A stretch of 6,551 bases of DNA, taken from positions 1-6,551 of the forward strand of contig PHEM01000178.1 of the NCBI GenBank assembly GCA_002842935.1, in the 5' to 3' direction. The translations under genes were made by a program, and so were the position numbers. Origin of the DNA: Alphaproteobacteria bacterium HGW-Alphaproteobacteria-13 (GTDB lineage Bacteria > Pseudomonadota > Alphaproteobacteria > Sphingomonadales > Sphingomonadaceae). Under the pieces are notes generated by a model. That model worked only from the letters and a program-made list of their open reading frames with translations. It searched no databases and had not been told where the DNA came from. Positions 1-6,294 of the stretch are shown piece by piece; the first letter of the stretch is position 1, and each line of letters opens with the position of its first letter.

Positions 1-1014
1 CTGAAAGTGACGCCGGTGCGGCAGGCCGCCGACCTGATGGCCATCGTCCAGGCCGACGACCGCATCGTCCTCGTCGCGGACGGGCTGCGCGCGGGGGGAA
101 CCCATTATGCCGCGATCGCCCGGCCCGGATCGCCCGCGATCCTCGTCACGGGCGACACGGTGCTGACGCAGGGGTTCGAACGCATCGACGCGACGCGCCG
201 CTGGGGCGGGCTGGCCGCCATTTCGCAGCCGATGGTGAGCGAACTCGCGGCGATGCCGGGCGAATGGGACATGATGCTGACGCTGCTGCGCATGGCGGTG
301 CAGTCGGGCGCGCGGCGGCTCTATTGCGAGCCGGCCCTGTTCGAGCAGGGCGAGATCGCGATCGTCGCCGACCGGCCGACCGCCGCGCTGATCGAGCAGT
401 CGAGCCTGCAACAGGTCGAATATGGCGGCATGGGACTGGGCCGCTCCGCGATCATGATGCCGCTCGTGCGGCTGGCGGGACCGCTGCTCGTCAAGTCGCC
501 GAACACCGCGCGCTATCTGCCCTATGTCACGGCCCTGCTGTGGATCGCCGTCGCGCTGCTGGCGGCGGGCGGGCTTGCGGCGGCGGGGGCGCTGGTCGCC
601 GTGCTGGGCGGCCTTGGTCTGGCGGCGATGCGGTTCCTGTCAGCATTCCGGGCCGAGAGCGCGGCGCAGGACCGCGCCCGCGACCTGATCCGCACCTTTG
701 CGCTGCTGCTGCTCGCGCTGTTTCCGTGGCTTGTCGCGCTGGCGGGGCGGGATCATGCCATGCCGCCCTTTGCACAGGCTGCGCTCGCGCCCTGTCTGGC
801 GGCGGGGATCCTGCTGGCGCGCGCGCTGTACGAGGATATGGGCGAGAAGCGGCGCTTCCATTGGCTGCTGCCCGATGCCGACCAAGCGTGGGTGATGCTG
901 GCGCCTGCGCTGCTGTTCGGCATCGCGCCGCTGATGTTCGCGATCCTGCCGCTGCTCGCGCTGCTCCAGATCCTGCTGTGGCTGCGTCTCGCGCGGCGCC
1001 CGGCGGCGTCTTGA
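1..1014 (+). CDS. Uncharacterised membrane protein with N-terminal soluble domain (5'-partial)
   Basis: The frame is open from the first base of the window. A GTG lies at 7 and an ATG at 37, but neither has a convincing ribosome-binding site, so the gene probably begins upstream. Counting from the codon at base 7, residues 1-165 look soluble and alpha/beta-like, with short hydrophobic strands such as RIVLVADGL (19-27) and ARRLYCEPALF (102-112). Residues about 172-212, 229-247, 255-275 and 294-326 are strongly hydrophobic and give roughly five or six membrane segments, with a basic tail RLARR near the end. The ADDRIVLVADGL strand pattern reminds me of alphaproteobacterial nucleotidyltransferase-like proteins, but no catalytic motif of that fold is visible in the part present, and there is no CDP-alcohol phosphotransferase motif. 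The function is unknown. The coding region is secure from length and composition; the start is not. Confidence 0.8.
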   Translation: MKVTPVRQAADLMAIVQADDRIVLVADGLRAGGTHYAAIARPGSPAILVTGDTVLTQGFERIDATRRWGGLAAISQPMVSELAAMPGEWDMMLTLLRMAVQSGARRLYCEPALFEQGEIAIVADRPTAALIEQSSLQQVEYGGMGLGRSAIMMPLVRLAGPLLVKSPNTARYLPYVTALLWIAVALLAAGGLAAAGALVAVLGGLGLAAMRFLSAFRAESAAQDRARDLIRTFALLLLALFPWLVALAGRDHAMPPFAQAALAPCLAAGILLARALYEDMGEKRRFHWLLPDADQAWVMLAPALLFGIAPLMFAILPLLALLQILLWLRLARRPAAS

Positions 1015-1040
1015 CGCCCGGCAGAAAGGGTGAGCAAGGT

Positions 1041-1054
1041 TTAAGCCCTATTAA
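1041..1054 (+). promoter_or_regulatory. Possible CtrA-like direct repeat TTAA-N6-TTAAC
   Basis: Two TTAA tetramers at 1041-1044 and 1051-1054 are separated by six bases, and the second is followed by C. They sit in the only AT-rich patch of the 64-bp gap upstream of the 301-residue protein and kinase pair. The alphaproteobacterial cell-cycle regulator CtrA binds TTAA-N7-TTAA(C), so the spacing here is one base short of the usual site. It may be a variant site, a promoter element for some other factor, or chance. No clear -35/-10 pair is visible in the gap. Confidence 0.2.
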
Positions 1055-1078
1055 CGACATGCTGTTATCGCGGGCCTG

Positions 1079-1984
1079 ATGGCTGACGCATTCTCCTCGC
1101 CCGGCATCGACATGCCGTCGCCGACCGTGTCGTCGCGCCTGCGCGAGCTGGCCGAATATCTCGCCGCGCCCGCGGCGGGGCGGCTGACCGAGGAACAGCG
1201 CGCGCTGTCGCTGGGCATTGCGCGCCGCTTCATCGCCGATGTCGCCGCGCGGCTCGATCCCGCCATCGATTCGGCCGCCTTGTGGCGCGACTGGCTGCGC
1301 CGCGGCCTGCCGGGCGGCGAGCCGCTGGCCGCCGCCTGCTATGCGCGGGCCGAGGAATATCGCTGGCGCGAGCAGTCGGCGCGCCGCGCCGCCGCTTTCG
1401 CGGCGTCCGTCACCGAAAAGGTCGCTCCCGCCGAACCGGGCAGCGCGGACGCGGTCTCACCCGAAACCGATCGCGCCTATCTGGCGCTGCGGATCGCCGA
1501 CCGCCGCCGGTTCGACGGGTTCGGCCATCCCGCGCTGGCTCTCGCCGATGTCGAACCGGAGCTGTTTCGCACGATGCTGCAGGCCGTCGCCGCGTGGCGG
1601 CGCGCGCAGCCTGGCGGCGACGCGGCGCAGACGGCCGAATGCGACGAAGCGGTGTGCGCCGCGATCGCGCGGCAGAAAGACGAATCCGGCATCGACCATG
1701 CCGCCGCCGCCTTTCATCAGGCGCTCGACGTCATGGTGCCGGACGCCGCGGCAAAGGCCATCGCCGCGCAGGACTGGACCGCGCTGATCGCGCTGGCCGC
1801 CGTCGCCGCGCGCCGATCCTATGACGCCATGGCGTTCGCCTTGCTGACGGCGGAAAGCGCGGCGCTGCCGTCGCTTCTCGCGCCGCTGCGCCTCGACCGC
1901 GCGGCGCTCGCACCGCTGGAGGCGTCGCTGGCGACGCTTCCCGCGCGCGCCGTCGGCGACGATGCGGCGGAGCCTGTCCCATGA
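1079..1984 (+). CDS. Uncharacterised helical protein coupled to the downstream kinase
   Basis: This 301-residue protein is rich in Ala and Arg and should be almost entirely alpha-helical. It has no signal peptide and no membrane segment, so it is probably cytoplasmic. Residues about 39-60 (LTEEQRALSLGIARRFIADV) and 88-103 (CYARAEEYRWREQSAR) form amphipathic helices, and residues 231-270 form another Ala-rich helical stretch. I do not recognise the family with confidence. The layout of a helical region near a LTEEQR segment recalls DUF2336-type alphaproteobacterial proteins, but that is only an impression. The ATG at 1079 has no good Shine-Dalgarno; the next in-frame ATG is codon 12 (1112). 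Its stop overlaps the start of the kinase-like gene by four bases, which suggests the two products are made together and may act in the same pathway, for example as partner or regulator. That role is inferred from context alone. Confidence 0.8.
   Translation: MADAFSSPGIDMPSPTVSSRLRELAEYLAAPAAGRLTEEQRALSLGIARRFIADVAARLDPAIDSAALWRDWLRRGLPGGEPLAAACYARAEEYRWREQSARRAAAFAASVTEKVAPAEPGSADAVSPETDRAYLALRIADRRRFDGFGHPALALADVEPELFRTMLQAVAAWRRAQPGGDAAQTAECDEAVCAAIARQKDESGIDHAAAAFHQALDVMVPDAAAKAIAAQDWTALIALAAVAARRSYDAMAFALLTAESAALPSLLAPLRLDRAALAPLEASLATLPARAVGDDAAEPVP
1969..1972 (+). promoter_or_regulatory. Ribosome-binding site of the kinase-like gene
   Basis: GGAG lies eight bases before the ATG at 1981, inside the end of the preceding gene. 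It supports initiation at the ATGATG pair (1981 or 1984) and fits translational coupling through the ATGA overlap. Confidence 0.55.
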
Positions 1985-3354
1985 TGGACGAGCGTATCGT
2001 TCGCGGCCGGATCGACCGCGCCGGGGCGTTGCTCAGCGCTGATGCGCCGCTGCTCCATTTGCAGCAGCGCGCGGGCAGCGGGCTTGGCAAGCCGCTGGCG
2101 CTGCCGCATCTCGCGCGGCTCGTCGCGCTCGCGCAGCGGCTTCAGCGCGACATCAGCCGCCCGCTCCATACCGCCGACGACCAGAGCGACATCCATGCGC
2201 TCGTCCGCATCACGCCCGACGCCGAGGGAGCCGATGTCGAGATCAGCGACTGGCGCCCGCGCCCCGCCGATCCGCCGCAGGTCCCCGCGATCGAGGACAG
2301 CCTTGCCACGCCGCAGGAGTGGGCGTGGGAATGCGATCAGCAACTGCGCCTCGTGGCGCTGCGTCCCGGCGCCGAGGCGCCCGCCCTCCCGGCAGACTGG
2401 GAGGGGCGGTCGCTGTCCGAATTGTTCGAGCTGCAACCCGACGAGGACGGCCGCTTTCCCGTGCTGCGCGCGCTGGCCCGCCAGTCGCGCTTCGCGGGGC
2501 AGCGCGTCCGCGCCGAACTGGATGCGGGGCGCACGCAGATGGAGCTTTCGGGCCATGCGCTGTTCGATGCGACGGGGCGCTTCACGGGTTTTCGCGGCGT
2601 AGCGGCGCTTGCGGAGGCGGAAGAAGCGGATTCGGCCGCGCCGCCGCGCGCCGATCCGATCTTCGGCTCGCTGCCGCTGTCCGATCCCCGCTTCGGGCGG
2701 CGGATCGACGGCGCGCTGCGCGGGCCGCTCAGCCGCATCATCGCGACGGCGGAGACGATATCCGGCCAGTTCGACGGCCCGATCCGCGCCGACTATGCCC
2801 GCTATGCCGGGGACATCGCCCATGCCGGGCGGCATCTGCTGGGCCTTGTCGACGATCTCGCCGATCTCCAGAATATCGAGCGGCCGGGGTTCCAGGCGGC
2901 GGCGGACGAAATCGACCTTGGCGACCTGGCGCGCCGCGCCGTCGGCCTGCTGGCGATGAAGGCCGAGGAAAAGGGGATGCGCATCGACGCCCCGCGCACC
3001 GACGACAAGATGCCCGCGACGGGTGAGTTTCGCCGCGTGTTGCAGGTGCTGCTCAACCTGATCGGCAACGCGATCCGCTATTCGCCTGAAAATTCCCTGA
3101 TCTGGATTCGCGTCGATCGCGAAGGCGACCGGGCGATGGTGACGGTCGCCGACCAGGGGCAGGGCATCGCCGCCGATCAGCAGGCGGCGGTGTTCGAGAA
3201 ATTCGAACGGCTCGGCCGCACCGACAGCGGCGGTTCTGGTCTCGGCCTCTATATCGCCCGCCGCCTCGCGCGTGCGATGGGCGGCGACCTGATCGTCGAC
3301 AGCGCGCCGGGGCAGGGCGCGCGCTTCACGCTGAGCCTGCCGGCACGGGACTGA
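1981..3354 (+). CDS. Cytoplasmic histidine-kinase-like protein lacking the H-box histidine
   Basis: This 457-residue protein has no membrane segment. Residues 1-110 are helical and unassigned. Residues about 113-210 look like a PAS sensor domain, starting WAWECDQQLRLVAL and ending FDATGRFTGFRG. Residues about 236-299 form the two-helix dimerisation domain, and 340-455 the HATPase_c domain. The ATP-binding motifs are intact: N-box NLIGNAIRYSP (359-369, Asn363), G1 DQGQGI (391-396), F-box FEKF (405-408) and G2 GGSGLGLYIARRL (417-429). The H-box reads DGALRGPL (243-250) where active kinases have SHELRTPL, so Gly244 replaces the phosphoacceptor His, while Arg247, Pro249 and Leu250 are kept. The DHp histidines 281 and 285 lie in the second helix and are not the usual acceptor. 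The protein may therefore bind ATP and act as a DivL-like allosteric regulator or a phosphatase rather than autophosphorylate. No response regulator is adjacent. It overlaps the upstream gene by ATGA. Confidence 0.9.
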   Translation: MMDERIVRGRIDRAGALLSADAPLLHLQQRAGSGLGKPLALPHLARLVALAQRLQRDISRPLHTADDQSDIHALVRITPDAEGADVEISDWRPRPADPPQVPAIEDSLATPQEWAWECDQQLRLVALRPGAEAPALPADWEGRSLSELFELQPDEDGRFPVLRALARQSRFAGQRVRAELDAGRTQMELSGHALFDATGRFTGFRGVAALAEAEEADSAAPPRADPIFGSLPLSDPRFGRRIDGALRGPLSRIIATAETISGQFDGPIRADYARYAGDIAHAGRHLLGLVDDLADLQNIERPGFQAAADEIDLGDLARRAVGLLAMKAEEKGMRIDAPRTDDKMPATGEFRRVLQVLLNLIGNAIRYSPENSLIWIRVDREGDRAMVTVADQGQGIAADQQAAVFEKFERLGRTDSGGSGLGLYIARRLARAMGGDLIVDSAPGQGARFTLSLPARD

Positions 3355-3358
3355 TGCG

Positions 3359-3437
3359 CGTCGTCCCCGCGAAGGCGGGGACCCGCTGGCAACCTTGCTC
3401 TACGCCGATAGCGGTCCCCGCCTTCGCGGGGACGACG
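3359..3437. repeat. REP-like twin palindrome between convergent genes
   Basis: Bases 3359-3383 and 3413-3437 are exact reverse complements over 25 bases, separated by a 29-base spacer. Each arm is itself a hairpin: stem GTCCCCGC at 3363-3370 pairs with GCGGGGAC at 3375-3382 around a GAAG loop, and the second copy has stems at 3414-3421 and 3426-3433 around CTTC. The pair begins four bases after the kinase stop and ends eight bases before the gltA stop, so it fills the gap. Elements with this core are familiar from intergenic regions of sphingomonads and resemble REP/REPIN pairs, which are moved by RAYT-type transposases; no such gene lies here. It may also stop or stabilise the two converging transcripts, although there is no T-run typical of an intrinsic terminator. 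Confidence 0.85.
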
Positions 3438-3445
3438 ATATCCTG

Positions 3446-4732
3446 TCAGCGCTGCCCCACCGGCACATAGGGGCGCTCGGTCGGTCCCGTATAAAGCTGG
3501 CGCGGACGGCCGATCTTCTGCGCGGGGTCGGAGATCATCTCGTTCCACTGCGCGACCCAGCCCACCGTGCGGGCCAGCGCGAACAGCACCGTGAACATCG
3601 TCGTCGGGAAACCGATCGCCGACAGGATCACGCCCGAATAGAAATCGACGTTGGGGAACAGCTTCTTCTCGACGAAATAATCGTCGTTCAGCGCCATTTC
3701 CTCCAGCTGCAACGCGACTTCGAACATCGGATCGTTGACCTTCAGCGCGTCGAACACCTCGCGCACCGTCTTTTGCATCACGGTCGCGCGCGGGTCGTAA
3801 TTCTTGTAGACGCGGTGGCCAAAGCCCATCAGGCGGAACGGATCGTCCTTGTCCTTCGCGCGGGCGATATATTCGGGAATGCGCTCCGGACGGCCGATTT
3901 CGCGCAGCATGTTCAGCGCCGCCTCGTTCGCGCCGCCATGCGCCGGACCCCACAGGCAGGCGATGCCCGCCGCGATGCAGGCGAAGGGGTTGGCGCCCGA
4001 CGAACCGGCGAGGCGGACGGTCGAGGTCGACGCATTCTGCTCATGGTCGGCGTGGAGGATGAAGATGCGGTCGAGCGCGCGGACCACCGCCGGATCGACT
4101 TCATAATCCTCCGCCGGGACGCCGAAGGTCATGCGCAGGAAATTATGCGTATAGCCAAGGTCGTTGCGCGGATAGACGAAGGGCTGGCCGACCGCATATT
4201 TATACGCCATCGCCGCGATCGTCGGCATCTTGGCGATCAGCCGGTGGCTCGCCACCATGCGCTGGTGCGGATCGTGGATCTCGGTCGAATCGTGATAGAA
4301 GGCCGACAGCGCGCCGACCACGCCGCACATGATCGCCATCGGGTGCGCGTCGCGGCGGAAGCCGCGATAGAAGGTCGAAAGCTGCTCGTGCAGCATCGTG
4401 TGGCGCGTGATCGTGTTGTCGAACGCCGCCAGCTCGCCCGCGGTGGGAAGCTCGCCGTTCAGCAGCAGATAGGCGACTTCCATGAAGGTCGAATGTTCGG
4501 CCAGCTCGCCGATCGCATAGCCGCGATGCAGCAGTACGCCTTCGTCGCCGTCGATATAGGTGATCTGCGATTCGCAGCTCGCGGTCGAGGTGAAGCCGGG
4601 ATCATAGGTGAAGGCGCCGGTCTGGGCATAGAATTTGCGGATGTCGACGACATCGGGACCCACCGTGCCCGACAGGACGGGGCTGTCGACACTCTTGTCG
4701 CCCAGCGTGATTTTGGCGGTCTGATCGGTCAT
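3446..4732 (-). CDS. gltA: Citrate synthase (type II, hexameric)
   Basis: The enzyme condenses acetyl-CoA with oxaloacetate to citrate and CoA, the entry step of the TCA cycle, in the cytoplasm. The 428 residues match the usual length of the Gram-negative type II enzyme. The catalytic triad corresponding to E. coli His264, His305 and Asp362 is visible as His265 in WGPAHGGANE, His306 in FGHRVYKNYDPRA and Asp363 in NVDFYSG. The region LHADHEQNASTS (226-237) carries the conserved substrate-site histidines His227 and His230. The N-terminal domain, including a SCESQITYIDGDEGVLLHRG-type segment (52-71), is also typical. The ATG at 4732 is preceded on its own strand by a good Shine-Dalgarno, AGGGGA at 4744-4739, six bases away. 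It lies 38 bases downstream of gltX in the same direction, with no terminator in the gap, so co-transcription is likely. Nothing is truncated. Confidence 0.98.
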   Translation of the reverse strand: MTDQTAKITLGDKSVDSPVLSGTVGPDVVDIRKFYAQTGAFTYDPGFTSTASCESQITYIDGDEGVLLHRGYAIGELAEHSTFMEVAYLLLNGELPTAGELAAFDNTITRHTMLHEQLSTFYRGFRRDAHPMAIMCGVVGALSAFYHDSTEIHDPHQRMVASHRLIAKMPTIAAMAYKYAVGQPFVYPRNDLGYTHNFLRMTFGVPAEDYEVDPAVVRALDRIFILHADHEQNASTSTVRLAGSSGANPFACIAAGIACLWGPAHGGANEAALNMLREIGRPERIPEYIARAKDKDDPFRLMGFGHRVYKNYDPRATVMQKTVREVFDALKVNDPMFEVALQLEEMALNDDYFVEKKLFPNVDFYSGVILSAIGFPTTMFTVLFALARTVGWVAQWNEMISDPAQKIGRPRQLYTGPTERPYVPVGQR

Positions 4733-4738
4733 GGTTTT

Positions 4739-4744
4739 TCCCCT
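4739..4744 (-). promoter_or_regulatory. Ribosome-binding site of gltA
   Basis: On the minus strand this reads AGGGGA, six bases before the gltA ATG. It is the clearest Shine-Dalgarno in the window and fixes the start of citrate synthase. It fits strong translation of a central metabolic enzyme even if transcription comes from gltX. Confidence 0.7.
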
Positions 4745-4770
4745 GTTCTTCGGACGGGATCGAAAAGTGG

Positions 4771-6240
4771 TTACGCCCCTGCCGGATAATTGTGCACTGC
4801 GTCAAGTCGGGCAAGGCTGTTATCGCGCCCCAGCAGCAGCAGAACGTCGAAAATTCCCGGCGACACGGTACGCCCGGTCAGGGCGGCGCGCAAAGGCTGC
4901 GCCAGCTTGCCGAGACCGATTTCCGCCTCTTCGCTGGTGGCGCGCACGGCGGCTTCGATATCCTCGGCCGCCCAGCCGTCCAGCGCGCGCAGTTTTTCGG
5001 TGACGGCCGCAAGAAGGCCATCGGGCGCGCCTTTCACCGCCTCGGCGGCCTTTTCGTCGATCTCCAGCGGGTCCGGCTGGAACAGGAAGACCGCGCCGTC
5101 GGCGATTTCGTCCAGCGTCTTCGCGCGCGGTTTCAGCACCTCCATCGCCTGCGCCAGCAACGCGCGGTCGCTGTCCGTCAGCGCGCGCCCGACGAGTCGT
5201 TCGACGCGCGGTGCGGTCAGGTCCGCCAGCCGCGCATTATCGGCCTCGCGGATATAATGGCCGTTGAGATTCTCCAGCTTCTTGAAGTCGAAGCGCGACG
5301 GCGATCGGCCGACATGCGCAAGGTCGAACCATTGGATCGCCTCCGCGCGGCTGATGATTTCCGCATCGCCATGCCCCCAGCCGAGTCGGAGGAGATAATT
5401 GTTCACCGCCTCGGGCAGATAGCCCATCTCGTCGCGATAGGCATCGACGCCCAGCGCGCCATGCCGCTTCGACAGCTTCGCTCCGTCCGCGCCGTGGATC
5501 AGCGGCACATGGGCATAGACCGGCTCGCGCCACTCCATCGCCCGGATCAGCGCCAGTTGCCGGAAGGCGTTGTTGAGATGGTCGTCGCCGCGGATCACAT
5601 GCGTCACGCCCATGTCGTTGTCGTCCACCACGACGCTCAGCATATAGGTCGGCGTGCCGTCGCTGCGCAGCAGGATGAAGTCGTCGAGTTCGGCATTCTG
5701 CACCGTCACCTCGCCCTGCACGCGGTCGTTTATCGTCACCGCCCCGTCCTGCGGCGCGCGCAGGCGGATGACGTGCGGCGCGAGCGCGTCGCCGTCATCG
5801 CGGTCGCGCCACGGGCTGCGCACGCGGAAGGGCTGGCGCTTTTCCTGCGCCTCGGCGCGCATCGTGGCCAGCTCGTCCTGCGTCAGATAGCAGCGATAGG
5901 CCGCGCCCTTCGCCAGCAATTCCCGCGCGACTTCGGCATGGCGGTCGGCGCGGGCGAACTGATAGACGGCGTCGCCGTCCCAATCGAGTTCCAGCCAGCG
6001 CATCCCGTCGAGAATCGCCTCGATCGCCGCGTCGGTCGATCGCGCGCGGTCGGTGTCCTCGATCCGCAGCAGGAACTTGCCGCCATGGTGCCGCGCGAAC
6101 AGCCAGTTGAACAGCGCGGTGCGGGCGCCGCCGATATGCAGATAGCCGGTCGGGGAAGGCGCGAAGCGTGTCACCACGGCGGTCCCGGTCGCTTCGGCTG
6201 CGTCAGTCTGGTTTTCGGTTGCCACTCGGGGTTCTTTCAC
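4771..6240 (-). CDS. gltX: Glutamate--tRNA ligase
   Basis: This class I aminoacyl-tRNA synthetase charges tRNA(Glu) with glutamate; in bacteria without GlnRS it may also charge tRNA(Gln) for later amidation. Counting from the GTG at 6240 the protein has 489 residues, the normal family size. The Rossmann catalytic domain opens with RFAPSPTGYLHIGGARTA (25-42), with the HIGH-type motif as HIGG (35-38) and LLRIEDTDRARS (57-68). The KMSKS-type loop is AKLSKRHG (254-261), and the C-terminal helical anticodon-binding region follows. Only Cys117 (RCYLT) remains of the zinc-binding cysteines seen in E. coli GluRS, so this is a zinc-free form. The start is uncertain: GTG at 6240 has a purine-rich GCAGAG upstream, GTG at 6225 (codon 6) has GAAAGAA upstream, and the conserved core begins only at codon 22-25. 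The short N-terminal tail is not conserved in the family. gltA follows after 38 bases. Confidence 0.97.
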   Translation of the reverse strand: MKEPRVATENQTDAAEATGTAVVTRFAPSPTGYLHIGGARTALFNWLFARHHGGKFLLRIEDTDRARSTDAAIEAILDGMRWLELDWDGDAVYQFARADRHAEVARELLAKGAAYRCYLTQDELATMRAEAQEKRQPFRVRSPWRDRDDGDALAPHVIRLRAPQDGAVTINDRVQGEVTVQNAELDDFILLRSDGTPTYMLSVVVDDNDMGVTHVIRGDDHLNNAFRQLALIRAMEWREPVYAHVPLIHGADGAKLSKRHGALGVDAYRDEMGYLPEAVNNYLLRLGWGHGDAEIISRAEAIQWFDLAHVGRSPSRFDFKKLENLNGHYIREADNARLADLTAPRVERLVGRALTDSDRALLAQAMEVLKPRAKTLDEIADGAVFLFQPDPLEIDEKAAEAVKGAPDGLLAAVTEKLRALDGWAAEDIEAAVRATSEEAEIGLGKLAQPLRAALTGRTVSPGIFDVLLLLGRDNSLARLDAVHNYPAGA

Positions 6241-6294
6241 TCACTCTGCCCCGCGACGGGTGCGGTTATGGGGATATCGGGGGCAGCCCCTAGC
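6241..6294. promoter_or_regulatory. Short divergent intergenic region gltX / comEC-like
   Basis: These 54 bases must hold, or overlap with, the start signals for both gltX (leftward) and the comEC-like gene (rightward). I see no convincing -35/-10 pair in either direction. The only structure is a small GGGG/CCCC hairpin at about 6279-6290. The region is even shorter if the upstream ATG at 6268 is used. Confidence 0.4.

Noticed and set aside
1819..2835. A 338-codon open frame on the minus strand opposite the helical protein and the kinase
   Set aside because: It spans two genes on the other strand, one of which has clear kinase motifs, and the translation is Arg/Ala-rich without domain character. 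This is a shadow of high-GC coding sequence.
3363..3433. A CRISPR array or classical intrinsic terminator at the palindromes
   Set aside because: There are only two copies in inverted orientation, not direct repeats with regular spacers, and no T-run follows either hairpin. A REP-like pair explains the structure better.
3249..3953. A minus-strand frame running from the kinase through the repeat into gltA
   Set aside because: It overlaps the catalytic part of gltA in another frame and reads through the palindromic repeat, so it is not a plausible gene.
3395..4789. A 464-codon open frame on the plus strand opposite gltA
   Set aside because: It is antisense to a citrate synthase with all catalytic residues intact. 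Its translation is Arg/His/Asp-rich low-complexity sequence with no recognisable domain, as expected from the GC-biased codon pattern of gltA. It also starts inside the inverted repeat.
5880..5895. Missing zinc ligands in glutamyl-tRNA synthetase
   Set aside because: Only one cysteine remains of the E. coli zinc site, but zinc-free bacterial GluRS enzymes are known, so this is ordinary family variation.
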